NCBI RefSeq assembly: GCF_900142825.1
Contig: NZ_FRCH01000006.1
Coordinates: 84,379-148,378, forward strand
Reading direction: 5' to 3'
Source of the DNA: Rhodanobacter sp. OK091
GTDB taxonomy: Bacteria > Pseudomonadota > Gammaproteobacteria > Xanthomonadales > Rhodanobacteraceae
DNA: 64,000 nt
Part shown: positions 34,090 through 44,190 of the stretch, piece after piece
Position numbering within the stretch: position 1 is the first letter of the stretch
Layout: every line of letters starts with the position of its first letter
Notes under the pieces: generated by a model
What the model was told of the DNA's origin: nothing
Databases searched by the model: none
The model's input: the letters and a program-made list of their open reading frames with translations, nothing else
Program-made: the position numbers and the translations under genes

Positions 34090-34971
34090 ATGTCATCACG
34101 CTCTACCGTTGCCCCGGTCGCGCTCGCGGTCGGCATGCTGCTGATCAGCATGGTCTCGTACCAATGCGGCGCGTCGCTGGCCAAGCACTTGTTCCCGCAG
34201 GTCGGCGCGCAGGGCGCCACCGCTTATCGGCTGGGGCTCAGCGCGCTGATCCTGCTGCTGTGGCGGCGGCCGTGGCGTCGCTGGGGCAGTCGGCGCGACC
34301 GGCGCGCGCTATGGGGCTACGGCCTCTCGATGGGTGCGATGAACCTGGTGTTCTACATGTCGCTGCGCACGATACCGCTGGGCATCGCGGTGGCATTGGA
34401 ATTCACCGGGCCGCTGGCGCTGGCGCTGTTCGGCTCGCGCCGCTTGCTCGACTTCGTCTGGATCGCGCTGGTGGTGGCCGGGCTGGCCTTGTTGCTGCCG
34501 CTGCGCGGGCAAATGCAGGCGCTGGATCCGGTCGGCGTGCTGTACGCGCTGGCCGCCGGCGGTGGCTGGGCGTTGTACATCGTGCTGGGGCGGAAGGCGG
34601 GGGCGGCCTACGGTGCGGATGCGGTGACTCTGGGCACCTCGATCGGCGCGTTGCTGGCGATCCCGTTCGGTGTCGCGCATGCCGGTGCGGCACTGCTGTC
34701 GCCGACGCTGCTGCCGTATGCGCTGGGCGTGGCGGTGCTGAGTTCGGCGCTGCCGTATTCGCTGGAGATGGTCGCGCTGACGCGGCTGCCGGCGCGCACG
34801 TTCAGCACCTTGTTGAGCCTGGAGCCGGCCGTCGCTGCGGTGGCCGGCGTGGCGTTGCTGGGCGAGCAGCTCAGCGTGCTGCAATGGCTGGCCATTGTGG
34901 CGATCATCGTGGCCGCGGCCGGCACCGCGTTGAGCGTTCAGCCCGCGCTGGCCGAGCCGCTGGCGAACTGA
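34090..34971 (+). CDS. EamA/RhtA-type amino-acid exporter
   Basis: 293 residues from the ATG at 34090, close to the 295 of E. coli RhtA. Ten predicted membrane helices form two EamA repeats. Typical segments are SYQCGASLAKHLFPQVGAQG, MNLVFYMSLRTIPLGIAVAL, EFTGPLALALFGSRR and LPYSLEMVALTRLPARTFS. RhtA exports threonine and homoserine; the substrate here is inferred. It is alone between the GH3 and TonB receptor genes. Confidence 0.88.
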   Translation: MSSRSTVAPVALAVGMLLISMVSYQCGASLAKHLFPQVGAQGATAYRLGLSALILLLWRRPWRRWGSRRDRRALWGYGLSMGAMNLVFYMSLRTIPLGIAVALEFTGPLALALFGSRRLLDFVWIALVVAGLALLLPLRGQMQALDPVGVLYALAAGGGWALYIVLGRKAGAAYGADAVTLGTSIGALLAIPFGVAHAGAALLSPTLLPYALGVAVLSSALPYSLEMVALTRLPARTFSTLLSLEPAVAAVAGVALLGEQLSVLQWLAIVAIIVAAAGTALSVQPALAEPLAN

Positions 34972-35003
34972 GCGTCGGCAAGGATGCCCTGATTTTGCCC
35001 GTC

Positions 35004-35033
35004 ATCCCGGAATCGCGAAGCGATATCCGGGAT
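35004..35033. repeat. REP-like hairpin between convergent genes
   Basis: ATCCCGGAATCGCG-AA-GCGATATCCGGGAT is an imperfect palindrome of 30 bases located between the convergent exporter and TonB receptor genes. It is of the type repeated in many Xanthomonadales genomes. Confidence 0.55.
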
Positions 35034-35190
35034 CCCGTGGTGCACGCGTTACGGGAAAGACGGTGGATTTCCGCTTGACCAGCCATGCGGCTGTTGAAAA
35101 CCGCGGGAATGACGAGCCGGCCCTTTGCATGCTCGATGCGCGAGCGATCCCTCCGTGGATCGCATCGGCAGGTTGTTTTTCAACCATCCG

Positions 35191-38118
35191 CTACAGCTTG
35201 TAATTCACTCCCAGCATCACCGTGCGTCCCCAGGTGTCGTATTCCAGCGGCCTGGCGACCTTGACGTTGTTGGGCAGGCCCGCAACCTGCGCCGTCGCAT
35301 CGGGAGTATTGGTGAGGTTGCTGACTTGCAGCAGGATCGACAAGCCGCTCCAGCGGCCTTCGGGGAAGGCGTAGCCGAGCTGGAGGTCGGTCTGCTTGTT
35401 GGCCAGTATCGTGGTGTAGCCGAGCTGGTCGAACAGCGCTACAGCCTCGCCGGTAAAGGACGAGCGGTAGCGTTCGGCTATGCGTGCCGACCAGCCGTAC
35501 TTCTCGTAGTACAGCGCGAGGTTGGCGACCTTGCGCGACAGGCCGGGCAAGGTCTTCGGGCCACCGGGAATCGAGGAGATCGAGCTGACCGGAATGCTGC
35601 TGTTGGTCAGCGAGAAGTTGGCCTGCACGCCGAAACCGTCCAGCGCCTGCGTCAGCATTCCGCCTTCCAGCGCACCCGACAATTCCAGGCCCTCCATCCT
35701 GCCGCCGGTGCCGTTCGCTGGGCGGGTGAAGGAGCCGATGTTGCTGGTAGGCGTGAGCGTGGGGTTGTCGTTGATGTAGTGGGAGAAGTCGTAGTCGAGC
35801 GTGGTCTGGTTGTAGATGTAGTTGAGCAGGTTCTTGTTGAACACCGCTGCGGCGACATAGCTGGACTTGCCGAAATAGAACTCGTACGACAGATCGGTGC
35901 CGACCGCCACGTAAGGCCTCAGCTTCGGGTTGCCGCCGCTGCCGGACCACAGCACCTGGCCGGCGGCGGGGCCGTTCTGCTGCTTCGACACGCTGGCGGA
36001 GGTCGCGACCTTCTCGTCGTCGATGCGGCCGCGGGCCATCGTCTTGGCCAGGCCGAAACGCAGGTATTGCTTGTCGGTGAGCTGCGCCACCAGGTTCAGG
36101 CTGGGCAGCACGTTGTTGTACTTGGCACCGTCGGTGATGCGGCCGACCAGGGCATCGCCATTGGTCTGCAGCGCATCGGAGGATTGATCGGTGCGCACGA
36201 ACTGCACGCCCACGTTGCCGCGCAGCGGAATGCTGCCCAGCGTCGTCTCGATGTTGAACTTGGCGTAGGCGACGGGGACTTTCTCCTCGATCGTGTAGTT
36301 GCGGCTCCAGTCCGACTGGCCATTGCGCTGGGTCAGGTAGAACTGGTTCTGCAGCGCGGCCAGCACGTTGTAGTTGAGGATGCCCGGGATGCCGCCGTAG
36401 CTGAGCGAGGTGGGGCCATACAGGAAAGCCGGATTGATCGGCGTGCTGAAGTGGTTGTCGTAGGTGCCCGACGTGGAGCCGTTGCCGTTCAACCAGGCAA
36501 AGCCCACGTCGGCCTGCTTGGTCTTGGTGCGGTCCGAGTAGTCCATACCCAGGTTGAAGCTGCTGAAGATCCATCCCAGGGGATGGGTCACTTCCAGCCG
36601 GACCGCCTTGATCGTGTCTTTCTGATGGTCGAATTCCTGGCGGCCGTTGTAGCCGTAGCCATCCGGGTCGGTGAAGACCACCGTGGCGGGATCGGCGAGG
36701 TTCACGCCTGGCGTGAAGTACGGGTACCCGTTGCCCAGCGGCGTGGAGAACTGCGCACTGGTGAAGGCGCCGCCGGACAGGCCGCTGAACAGGTAAGCGT
36801 CGTGCAGTTTCTTCTTTGCGCTGGAATACGACAGATCCGCCGTCGCCGCCCAGCCGTTGCCGAAGTCGTACTGGTTGTTCCAGCCCGCCGAGAACAGCTT
36901 GTCGTGTTCCTTGGTGTATTCGTTCTGCAGGATCGGTGCGAGGCCGTTGATCGTGCCTGAGGTGACGACGGGATAGGGCTGGCTGGGTGTCACGCCCACG
37001 TTCGCATAGGAAATGCCATCCCAGGGACTGCTGGACCACTGCGCGCCGTTGGTGAACTTCTTCTCGCTGAAGGTGGAGTAGTACATGTCCAGCGTGGAGT
37101 GATAGTTATCGTTCGGTGCCCACTCGAGCACGGTCATCAAGCCGTTGCGCAGCTGGTTTTCCGATTGCGCGCGCAGCTGCATGCCTTCCTGCGAGATCAC
37201 GTTGTCGGGCATGCCCGGCGTATGCGGGCCGCCCCAGTTCTGGTCGATGCCGGCCGAACCGTTGTCGACGCTCCACCACCACGCCTGGTACTGCTTCTCC
37301 TGGATCGGCGAATCGAGCTGGGCGAAGCCCACGGCGAGGCCGAGGGTATGGTCGAAGAACTGGTCGATGTACGAGATGCTGGCTCTATGCCCGTTGTCGC
37401 CGACTCCGGTGCCGGGATTGAGCTTGCCGTTGCTGGTGTGTTCGCCGCGCAGGTTGATCGCGATGGCGCGGTTGGGCAGGTCCAATGGCTTGATCGTATG
37501 CAGGTCGACGGTGCCGGACAGGCCTTGCCCGATCAGGCTGGCGTCGGGCGTCTTGTATACCGCCGCACCACTGATCAGCTCTGACGGATACTGGTCGTAT
37601 TCGACGCCGCGGTTCTCGCCAATGGTGGCCTGCTCGCGCCCGTTGAGCGTGGTGCCGGCGAAGTCCGGTGACAGGCCGCGGATCGAGATGACGTTCGCGC
37701 GGCCATCCAGGCGCTGGGTTGCCAGGCCGGGCAGGCGCGAGAGGCTCTCGGCGATGCTGGCGTCCGGCAGCTTGCCGATGTCCTCGGCCGAGATCGCCTC
37801 GATGATGTCATCCGAGTTCTGCTTGGCCTTCAATGAGTTCTCGATGCTGGCGGCGATGCCGGTCACCACGATGGCGTCGAGGTTGCTCACCGTGTTTTCG
37901 GATTTTCGACCGGTCTTGTCGGTCTTGCTGGCGGTCTTGGCTGGCGTTGTTTTCGCTTTTGTATCCGCGGGCGGAGTCTGCGTCTGCTCCGGAGCGGTCT
38001 GGGCAGCTGCCGGGCCGGCAGCCATGAAGGCGATCAGGGCGGCGGCGCAAGCAGCGTCCAGCAGCTTCTTGCGCGAACGAACGGAACGTGCGGTGCGCGA
38101 CATGCAATGACAATCCAT
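35191..38118 (-). CDS. TonB-dependent receptor (Xanthomonas/Caulobacter type)
   Basis: 975 residues from the ATG at 38118, which has GGAG six bases upstream; a TTG just before and the ATG at 38103 are alternatives. Signal peptide ends near AAAQ (about residue 40). A Lys/Thr/Pro-rich linker precedes the plug (SNLDAIVVTGIAASIENSLK, ISAEDIGKLPDASIAESLSR, GRANVISIRGLSPDFAGTTL) and a 22-strand barrel ending VMLGVNYKL. It imports bulky substrates with TonB energy. A glucan substrate is suggested by the nearby GH3 enzyme, but they are not in one operon. Confidence 0.95.
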   Translation of the reverse strand: MDCHCMSRTARSVRSRKKLLDAACAAALIAFMAAGPAAAQTAPEQTQTPPADTKAKTTPAKTASKTDKTGRKSENTVSNLDAIVVTGIAASIENSLKAKQNSDDIIEAISAEDIGKLPDASIAESLSRLPGLATQRLDGRANVISIRGLSPDFAGTTLNGREQATIGENRGVEYDQYPSELISGAAVYKTPDASLIGQGLSGTVDLHTIKPLDLPNRAIAINLRGEHTSNGKLNPGTGVGDNGHRASISYIDQFFDHTLGLAVGFAQLDSPIQEKQYQAWWWSVDNGSAGIDQNWGGPHTPGMPDNVISQEGMQLRAQSENQLRNGLMTVLEWAPNDNYHSTLDMYYSTFSEKKFTNGAQWSSSPWDGISYANVGVTPSQPYPVVTSGTINGLAPILQNEYTKEHDKLFSAGWNNQYDFGNGWAATADLSYSSAKKKLHDAYLFSGLSGGAFTSAQFSTPLGNGYPYFTPGVNLADPATVVFTDPDGYGYNGRQEFDHQKDTIKAVRLEVTHPLGWIFSSFNLGMDYSDRTKTKQADVGFAWLNGNGSTSGTYDNHFSTPINPAFLYGPTSLSYGGIPGILNYNVLAALQNQFYLTQRNGQSDWSRNYTIEEKVPVAYAKFNIETTLGSIPLRGNVGVQFVRTDQSSDALQTNGDALVGRITDGAKYNNVLPSLNLVAQLTDKQYLRFGLAKTMARGRIDDEKVATSASVSKQQNGPAAGQVLWSGSGGNPKLRPYVAVGTDLSYEFYFGKSSYVAAAVFNKNLLNYIYNQTTLDYDFSHYINDNPTLTPTSNIGSFTRPANGTGGRMEGLELSGALEGGMLTQALDGFGVQANFSLTNSSIPVSSISSIPGGPKTLPGLSRKVANLALYYEKYGWSARIAERYRSSFTGEAVALFDQLGYTTILANKQTDLQLGYAFPEGRWSGLSILLQVSNLTNTPDATAQVAGLPNNVKVARPLEYDTWGRTVMLGVNYKL

Positions 38119-38467
38119 CAACCTCTCCCGTTGAGAAAGGGCGCCCCCTATAGCGCCCGGGTGTGCGCATGACGCGATGCGTCGTGCGAAACCCGGTGCA
38201 GCATGATCAGCGGATTTGCTGCTGTCATCGTGCGTCGCAGCATCCAGGCTGCGAAAAAATCTTCATGTCATGCGCGTCGGCGACTGGCGCGAATGCTTCG
38301 CGGGTCAGCGAGTTTTCCCAAGCTCATGCGATCGATGCGCGCCTATCCATGAGCAGTAACCGGCGACCTTGCTGATCGCCGGCTTGCATGCCGCCCGGAG
38401 CCGATCGCCGGGCTTTTTTCCACACGGCGCCGACGCCGAAGCGCGCGGCGCCGGCGGGAAGCAAGAC
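38119..38467. other. 349-base spacer between two minus-strand genes
   Basis: No protein gene is supported. It carries the receptor promoter region and a complete plus-strand terminator (38393-38419) that serves no known plus-strand gene, hinting at a small RNA on that strand. Confidence 0.45.
38393..38419 (+). terminator. Orphan Rho-independent terminator
   Basis: GCCCGG-N9-CCGGGC followed by six T on the plus strand. Both flanking genes are on the minus strand, and on that strand the hairpin has no T-run. Confidence 0.75.
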
Positions 38468-40597
38468 TTACTTCGTTTCCTTCTCCATCAACTTGTCGAC
38501 CATGCTTGCCGGCACGTCTTCGTAGTGGTCGAACTCCATCGTGAAGGTGCCGCGGCCGCGGGTCGCAGAGCGCAGGAAGTTGATGTAACCGAACATTTCC
38601 GCCAGCGGCACGAAGCCCTGCACGAACGCCGAGGTGCCCTTGTGGCCCTGGTCGCTGACCGTGCCGCGACGGCGGTTGATGTCGCCGATGACGTCGCCCA
38701 GATAATCCGCTTCCATCACCACTTCCAGCCGCATGATCGGCTCCAGCAGCTTGGGCTTGCTCAGCTTCTGCGCTTCGCGGAAGCACTGGCGGGTGGCGAT
38801 CTCGAAGGCCAGCGCGGACGAGTCGACGTCATGGTATTTGCCGTCGATCAGGCGAGCCTTGAAGTCGACCACTTCGTAGCCGGCGATCTGGCCCTGGTTC
38901 GACTCGACCTTGACCGCATGCTCGATCGCCGGGATGTATTCGCGCGGCACGCGGCCGCCGACGATCTCGTCGGAGAACTGCACGCCGGTGCCGGCCGCGG
39001 TCGGCTCGAAGATCATCTTCACCTCGGCGAACTGGCCCGAGCCGCCGGACTGTTTCTTGTGCGTATAGGTGTGCTCGACGACGTGGCCGAACGCCTCGCG
39101 GAAGCTGACCTTGGGCTTGCCCATGTTCGCTTCCACGCCCAGCTCGGTACGCATGCGATCGATCGTCACTTCCAGATGCAGCTCGCCCATGCCCTTGAGC
39201 ACGGTCTGGCCGGTTTCCTTGTCCACTTCGAGCTTGAGCGACGGGTCGGCCTTGACCATCTTGTAGAGCGCGGTGGACATCTTGTCGATGTCGTTGCGGG
39301 TCTTCGGCTCGACCGACACGCTGATCACCGGATCCGGGAAGCGCATGCGTTCCAGCAGCGCCGGATGCGCCGGATCGGACAGCGAATCGCCGGTCTCGGT
39401 GTCCTTCATCGAAACGAAGGCGCAGATGTCGCCGGCGCGCACTTCATCGATTTCCTTGGCCGCGTTGGCCTGAATCTCGACGATGCGGCCCACGCGCTCC
39501 TTCTTGCCGCGGGTGACGTTCTGCAAGGTGTCGCCCTTCTTGATCACGCCGGAGTAGACGCGGCAGAAGGTCAGCGTGCCGAACTGGTCGTTGATCACCT
39601 TGAACGCGAGCGCGCGCGCGGGAGCGTCGTCGGACACGACCTGTTCGCCGATGACGTTGCCATCCTCGTCGACCATCGCGATGCCGCCGTTTTCGCCCGG
39701 GTAGGGCAGGTAGTCGATCACCGCGTCCAGCAGCTGCTGCACGCCCTTGTTCTTGTACGACGAGCCGCACAGCACCGGCACCAGCTTGCCGGTGACGCAG
39801 CCCTTGCGGATGCACTGCTTGAGCAGCGCAGGATCGTGTTCGCCGGTGTTGAGCAGGCGTTCGAAAGCGTCGTCGTCCAGCGCCAGTGCGTGCTCCAGCA
39901 TTTCCTCGCGCAGCTTGGGCAGGTTGGCGATCCATTCGTTGTCGGCAGTGGAGCCGAACTTCAGGCGATCCTTCAATTGCTCCAGCGGCACGGTTTCCCA
40001 GGCGCTGTCCTTGTCGTCGGAAGCCCAGATGTAGCCCACGCCGGCGACCAGGTCGGCCATGCCCACGAACTCGTCGCTGCTGCCCAGCGGGATCTGGCAC
40101 AGCAGCGCGTTGGCGCCCAGGCGTTCGCGGATGCCCTTGACGCAGTGACCGAAGCTGGCGCCGATGCGGTCCATCTTGTTGACGTAGCAGATACGCGGCA
40201 CGTTGTACTGGTCGGCCAGGCGCCAGTTGGTCTCGGTCTGCGGTTCCACACCGGCCACGCCGTCGAACACCACCACGGCGCCGTCGAGCACGCGCAGCGA
40301 GCGGTTTACCTCGATGGTGAAGTCGACGTGTCCCGGGGTATCGATGATATTGACCTGATGGCCCTTCCACTCGGTGGAGACGGCGGCCGACTGGATCGTG
40401 ATGCCGCGCTTGCGCTCCTGCTCCAGATAGTCGGTGGTGGTGGAGCCCTTGCCGTCTTTGGTGTCGTGCACGTCGACGATCTGGTGTTTCTTGCCGGTGT
40501 AATACAGCACGCGCTCGGTGGTGGTGGTCTTGCCTGCATCGATATGCGCAATGATGCCGATGTTGCGGTAGAGCGAGAGAGGTTTCTGTCGGGCCAC
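38468..40597 (-). CDS. fusA: Elongation factor G paralogue
   Basis: 709 residues, starting at GTG 40597 ([20 protein letters not shown]), which aligns with the usual EF-G N-terminus. A longer frame from TTG 40627 is less likely. GTPase motifs are [40 protein letters not shown] and NKMDRIG. Domains II-V follow ([13 protein letters not shown] region, GDINRRRG). No rpsL, rpsG or tuf is next to it, so it is not in the str operon and is probably a second EF-G gene. It translocates peptidyl-tRNA on the ribosome or has a specialised role in ribosome recycling. Confidence 0.93.
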   Translation of the reverse strand: MARQKPLSLYRNIGIIAHIDAGKTTTTERVLYYTGKKHQIVDVHDTKDGKGSTTTDYLEQERKRGITIQSAAVSTEWKGHQVNIIDTPGHVDFTIEVNRSLRVLDGAVVVFDGVAGVEPQTETNWRLADQYNVPRICYVNKMDRIGASFGHCVKGIRERLGANALLCQIPLGSSDEFVGMADLVAGVGYIWASDDKDSAWETVPLEQLKDRLKFGSTADNEWIANLPKLREEMLEHALALDDDAFERLLNTGEHDPALLKQCIRKGCVTGKLVPVLCGSSYKNKGVQQLLDAVIDYLPYPGENGGIAMVDEDGNVIGEQVVSDDAPARALAFKVINDQFGTLTFCRVYSGVIKKGDTLQNVTRGKKERVGRIVEIQANAAKEIDEVRAGDICAFVSMKDTETGDSLSDPAHPALLERMRFPDPVISVSVEPKTRNDIDKMSTALYKMVKADPSLKLEVDKETGQTVLKGMGELHLEVTIDRMRTELGVEANMGKPKVSFREAFGHVVEHTYTHKKQSGGSGQFAEVKMIFEPTAAGTGVQFSDEIVGGRVPREYIPAIEHAVKVESNQGQIAGYEVVDFKARLIDGKYHDVDSSALAFEIATRQCFREAQKLSKPKLLEPIMRLEVVMEADYLGDVIGDINRRRGTVSDQGHKGTSAFVQGFVPLAEMFGYINFLRSATRGRGTFTMEFDHYEDVPASMVDKLMEKETK

Positions 40598-40809
40598 GGT
40601 AGAGATTCCAGAAAGTGTGTCGAGCAAGCGGACAGCGGGCAGACCAGATGCTGTCCGGCAGGCGCTTTTTCAATGGGACTGCAGGTCAGCAGGGTCGCAG
40701 GATGTGCGGGCCTGTGCAGGCAGGCTGCGCGTACGTGTCGGTTGCATGATAACCGGTACGCGGCGAGGCAGCGTCGATCGGTCAACTCTGGGGTTGCCGC
40801 GCATGCGGA

Positions 40810-41472
40810 TCAGCGCGTCAGCAGATCCTCGTAGAACGCGCCGAATGGCTCGGTGGGATGCGCGATCTGGATCTCCAGTATCCACAACCCGCCGGATGGC
40901 GATGCTTCCAGGTCACCCAGGTCACCGCCTTTGTGCACCGAATGCGGAAAGTCGCTGACCCGGTGCCCCTTGATCGCATGGTTGATCCGCCATCCCATCG
41001 CCCCGGCCCGTTCGCCGGCGAATGCATACAGCGCCTGGCCGCTCAGTCCCTGCGTGCGCCACGCGTCGGCTACTTCGCCGAACAGGGTACGAGCCGCATC
41101 CGCGCAAGCCTGCCGCTCCGGCGCCTGGCCGACCACGAAGGTATCGCCCACGTCGCCCTCATGCCCGTCGAACACCAGCCCGAGGTCGATGAAGTAACTG
41201 TCGTTCTCGCCCAGCCGCACGTTCGGATCGGAAGCCTGCCGATAGGTCCTGGTGGTGTTTGCGCCGATACGGATGATCACCGGATGCCACAGCCGCTCGA
41301 AGTCCAGTTCGCGAAACACTTCGGCGGCTTCGAGCTTCGCCTCGTCCTCGCTGATGCCGGGACACATGCGCTGGCGGATGCCGTGCAACGCAGCCCAGGT
41401 CTTTTCGCGGGCGCGCTGCATCGAGGTGGGGTCGAAGCGTGGTCCGACAGCTTCGCGGGAGGGAGTCGTCAT
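40810..41472 (-). CDS. M24 family metallopeptidase
   Basis: 220 residues from the ATG at 41472. The pita-bread fold is shown by FIDLGLVFDGHEGDVGDTFV (metal-binding Asp pair), RINHAIKGHRVSDFPHSVHK (His) and GGLWILEIQIAHPTEPFG (Glu). It matches the short Xaa-Pro-aminopeptidase-like group rather than full-length PepP, and the N-terminal creatinase domain is absent. The substrate is unknown. It is 14 bases from the DUF1304 gene, probably in one transcript. Confidence 0.85.
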   Translation of the reverse strand: MTTPSREAVGPRFDPTSMQRAREKTWAALHGIRQRMCPGISEDEAKLEAAEVFRELDFERLWHPVIIRIGANTTRTYRQASDPNVRLGENDSYFIDLGLVFDGHEGDVGDTFVVGQAPERQACADAARTLFGEVADAWRTQGLSGQALYAFAGERAGAMGWRINHAIKGHRVSDFPHSVHKGGDLGDLEASPSGGLWILEIQIAHPTEPFGAFYEDLLTR

Positions 41473-41486
41473 GAGCGTCTGCTTAA

Positions 41487-41843
41487 TCAGGCCAGGTGGA
41501 CGAGTACCAGTCCGATCGCCGCGGGCAGCGCCTGTATCCACAGAATCTTCCGGCTCGCGGTGAGCCCGCCGAAGATGCCGGCGATCAGCACGCAGGCGAG
41601 AAAGAACACTTTCACGTCAAAGCCGGCGCCACCCAGACAAAGACCCCAGACCAGGCCGGCGGCGAGAAAGCCGTTGTAGAGACCCTGGTTGGCGGCGAGT
41701 GCCTTCGACTGCTCGGCGAATTCCGCGGTGAGGCCGAACGCGCGGCGACCGGAAGGCCTGGTCCACAGGAACATTTCCAGGATCAGAAACCACAGATGCA
41801 GCAGCGCGATGACGGCGATTACGACGTTGGCGGCGATGAACAT
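41487..41843 (-). CDS. DUF1304 membrane protein
   Basis: 118 residues with four membrane helices. The pattern VVIAVIALLHLWFLILEMFL, then FLWTRPSGRRAFGL and KALAANQGLYNGFLAAGLVW is typical of the DUF1304 family (YqjF-like membrane proteins of unknown role). It is followed by the peptidase gene at short distance. Confidence 0.9.
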   Translation of the reverse strand: MFIAANVVIAVIALLHLWFLILEMFLWTRPSGRRAFGLTAEFAEQSKALAANQGLYNGFLAAGLVWGLCLGGAGFDVKVFFLACVLIAGIFGGLTASRKILWIQALPAAIGLVLVHLA

Positions 41844-41977
41844 GACGGTCCCCTTGGCTGACGAACGACGGCTGGCGGCGCCTGCGGAGTGTCGCAGCCG
41901 CGTAGGTCGATCGCAAACGCGGAAAGACGGCCGCTTCGCATCTGCGGCGCGGGGCCGGTCGCCTGCGTAGAGTGAGG

Positions 41978-43153
41978 TCAGCCGGTTGGTAAGGGTGTGT
42001 TTGTCTGCACGGCAGCGACGTGGGTATCGGGTCTGCCCAGTCGCCGCAGCAGGCGGTAGTGCGAGGCGATGCCGGCAGCGAACGTGCGGTGTTCGCGATA
42101 CGCCACGCCGTACTCGCGGCAGGTGGCTTCCACCACGCGGGCGACACGGGGATAGTGCACGTGCGAGATGCGCGGAAACAGGTGGTGCTCGACCTGGAAA
42201 TTCAGCCCACCGATCAGCCAGCTCAGCACGCGGTTGCCGCGAGCGAAATTCACCGTGGTTTCCAGCTGATGGATCGCCCAGGGCGTGTCGATCTGCTGGC
42301 CGGCTTCGTCCGGCACGGGGAACGCCGCTTCTTCCACCACGTGCGCCATCTGGAACACCAGCGCCAGCAAGATGCCGGCGACCGCCGAGACCAGGCTGTA
42401 GAACAACAGCACGGTGCCGACGGAATGGAAGATCAGCGGCAGGCCGAACGCGAGGGTGAAGAACACCAGCTTGCCGATCACGAACCCAGCCAGGTTCCAG
42501 CCTTTCGGTCGCTTGAACGGGCGCTCGCCGACGGTGCCGGTGATCATGTCGCGGAAATCGCCGAACAGATGCCAGCGGATCGCGGTGACGCCGTACAGCG
42601 GCCACAGATAGAGGTGCTGCCAGCGATGCCACGGCCGGCGCGGCTGCTGCGGCGACAGTCGGCCCAGCACGCCGAGATCGATATCGCTGTCGTGGCCGGC
42701 CACGTTGACCCAGGTATGGTGGAATCGCGCGTGCTTCCATTGCCAGATGTACGAGCTGCCGCCGACCAGATCCAGCGCCAATGCCATCAGCCGGTTGATC
42801 CAGCGCCGTTCCGAATACGCCTGGTGGCCACCGTCATGCATGATGTTGAAGCCGATGCCCGCCATCGCCGTGCCGAGCACCAGGGCCAGCGGCAGCGCCT
42901 GCCACCACGTGACGGCGAAGAACACCAGAGCGACATAGGCAAGCGCGAACGTGGCGAGAATGGCCGCCGTCTTCAGATACATCTGGGCGCTGTCGCGTTG
43001 GCGGGTGCCGCTGCGCTTGAACTCGGCGTCGACACGGCGGCGCAGTTCGCGATGGAACGAATTGTCGCCATTGAACGTCAGCCGCTCGGCGTGGGCATCG
43101 GCTGGCAGCGAATCGGCAGAGAAATCCCCGCGATGTGATGAATCGAGGGACAT
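41978..43153 (-). CDS. Membrane fatty-acid desaturase
   Basis: 391 residues from the ATG at 43153. The three histidine boxes of membrane di-iron desaturases are present: HDGGH, HARFHHTWVN and QVEHHLFP. The last has Gln for the first His, as in front-end (delta-5/6-type) desaturases. Four to six membrane helices separate them. Predicted to introduce a double bond in acyl chains of lipids at the inner membrane. Position specificity is not determined. Confidence 0.92.
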   Translation of the reverse strand: MSLDSSHRGDFSADSLPADAHAERLTFNGDNSFHRELRRRVDAEFKRSGTRQRDSAQMYLKTAAILATFALAYVALVFFAVTWWQALPLALVLGTAMAGIGFNIMHDGGHQAYSERRWINRLMALALDLVGGSSYIWQWKHARFHHTWVNVAGHDSDIDLGVLGRLSPQQPRRPWHRWQHLYLWPLYGVTAIRWHLFGDFRDMITGTVGERPFKRPKGWNLAGFVIGKLVFFTLAFGLPLIFHSVGTVLLFYSLVSAVAGILLALVFQMAHVVEEAAFPVPDEAGQQIDTPWAIHQLETTVNFARGNRVLSWLIGGLNFQVEHHLFPRISHVHYPRVARVVEATCREYGVAYREHRTFAAGIASHYRLLRRLGRPDTHVAAVQTNTPLPTG

Positions 43154-43310
43154 GTCATGGCCTGGCGAAAGATCAGGCACGCATCTTACGTGATTGCGCG
43201 TAAGGCGAATGTTGGCCGCCGTCGCGAAAGCGGATGGGTAGCCCGCTCGCACGAACGATTCGCGCCAGGAGTCGGCGCCAGCGCACACGGGAGCTGGGCG
43301 ACGTGCGTTA

Positions 43311-44036
43311 TCAGCTCGTCGCCTTGAACGTCACCACCAGCACGTCGCGATGCGCGGGCAGGGCGGGATCGAGCGGCGTCACCGCAGTAACGCCGTGGAA
43401 CACGCGGGCATCGTCGACCAGTGCGGCATCCAGTGCATGGGTGAGCGTGAAGCTGCCCAGCAAGCTGCCGTCGTGGGCGTGGATGGTGGTAGTGCCGCTC
43501 TCGATGTTGGTGCGGTCGATCAGCAGCACCAGCACGTAGTCGACGCCGTCGCGGTGCACGCCTTCCGGCGTCGGCTCGCCGGCTTCGTCGGCGCGCGCCT
43601 CGATGCGGAACTGGTGCACCTCGATATGCCAATGCCGGGCAGTCGGCGCCAGCGCACCGAAACAATCGCGGCAGAAGCCGAGAATGCGACGCAGGCTGGC
43701 GCCGTCGGCGACCGCCGGCAACACGGGTTCGAACCAGCGCTGGATGTCGCCTTGCAGGTGGTTGTACTGCAGGCTCTGGTAATGCGGCTGGTGTGGCTGG
43801 CGCCACACTTCGCCACCCGCATCGGCGGCAAACGCGGCATGGCGCCGGCGCCGTCGGCGACCGCTGGCGGCGAGATAGCTGTCCGGCGCCAGATCGCTCC
43901 AGCTGGCAGCGAACGCAGGCCAGTCGGTCAGCATCGGCGCCTGCAGCAGGCCGCGCATGATGTCGGCGGTGACGAAGGCAAAACCGTCGCGCTGCAGCCG
44001 GGTGTGCAGCGCGGACGTATCGGGGTGGTCAGTCAT
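43311..44036 (-). CDS. 2OG-Fe(II) dioxygenase family protein (BsmA-like)
   Basis: 241 residues. The segment PEGVHRDGVDYVLVLLIDRT supplies the iron-binding His-x-Asp, and ARVFHGVTAV the distal His. This fits the PF10014-type 2OG-Fe dioxygenase family that includes BsmA and amino-acid hydroxylases. A basic run RRRRRRHAAF near residue 60 is unusual. The substrate is unknown; free amino acids are known for relatives. Confidence 0.85.
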   Translation of the reverse strand: MTDHPDTSALHTRLQRDGFAFVTADIMRGLLQAPMLTDWPAFAASWSDLAPDSYLAASGRRRRRRHAAFAADAGGEVWRQPHQPHYQSLQYNHLQGDIQRWFEPVLPAVADGASLRRILGFCRDCFGALAPTARHWHIEVHQFRIEARADEAGEPTPEGVHRDGVDYVLVLLIDRTNIESGTTTIHAHDGSLLGSFTLTHALDAALVDDARVFHGVTAVTPLDPALPAHRDVLVVTFKATS

Positions 44037-44101
44037 CCCCTTACGTTAGCAGGGCTTGCATGAAGCGGCGATGGCCGCCACCCCGGCCGAACCCGGACCG
44101 T

Positions 44102-44190
44102 GTAGGAGCCCGCTCGCGGGCGATGCTCCTGGTTTGGATTTGGTCGAACCGAAGAACATCCAAGAGCATCGCCCGCGTGCGGGCTCCTAC
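44102..44190. repeat. Pair of inverted REP-like palindromes
   Basis: GTAGGAGCCCGCTCGCGGGC (44102-44121) followed by GATGCTC, and its inverted copy at 44164-44190, form a BIME-like pair around a 35-base centre. Each half is itself a palindrome. The same sequence forms the ends of the composite element at 52.5 kb. Confidence 0.85.

Noticed and set aside
35191..38118. A sugar-utilisation operon joining the GH3 enzyme and the TonB receptor
   Set aside because: A plus-strand exporter gene separates them and no shared regulator or promoter is visible; a functional link remains only a suggestion.
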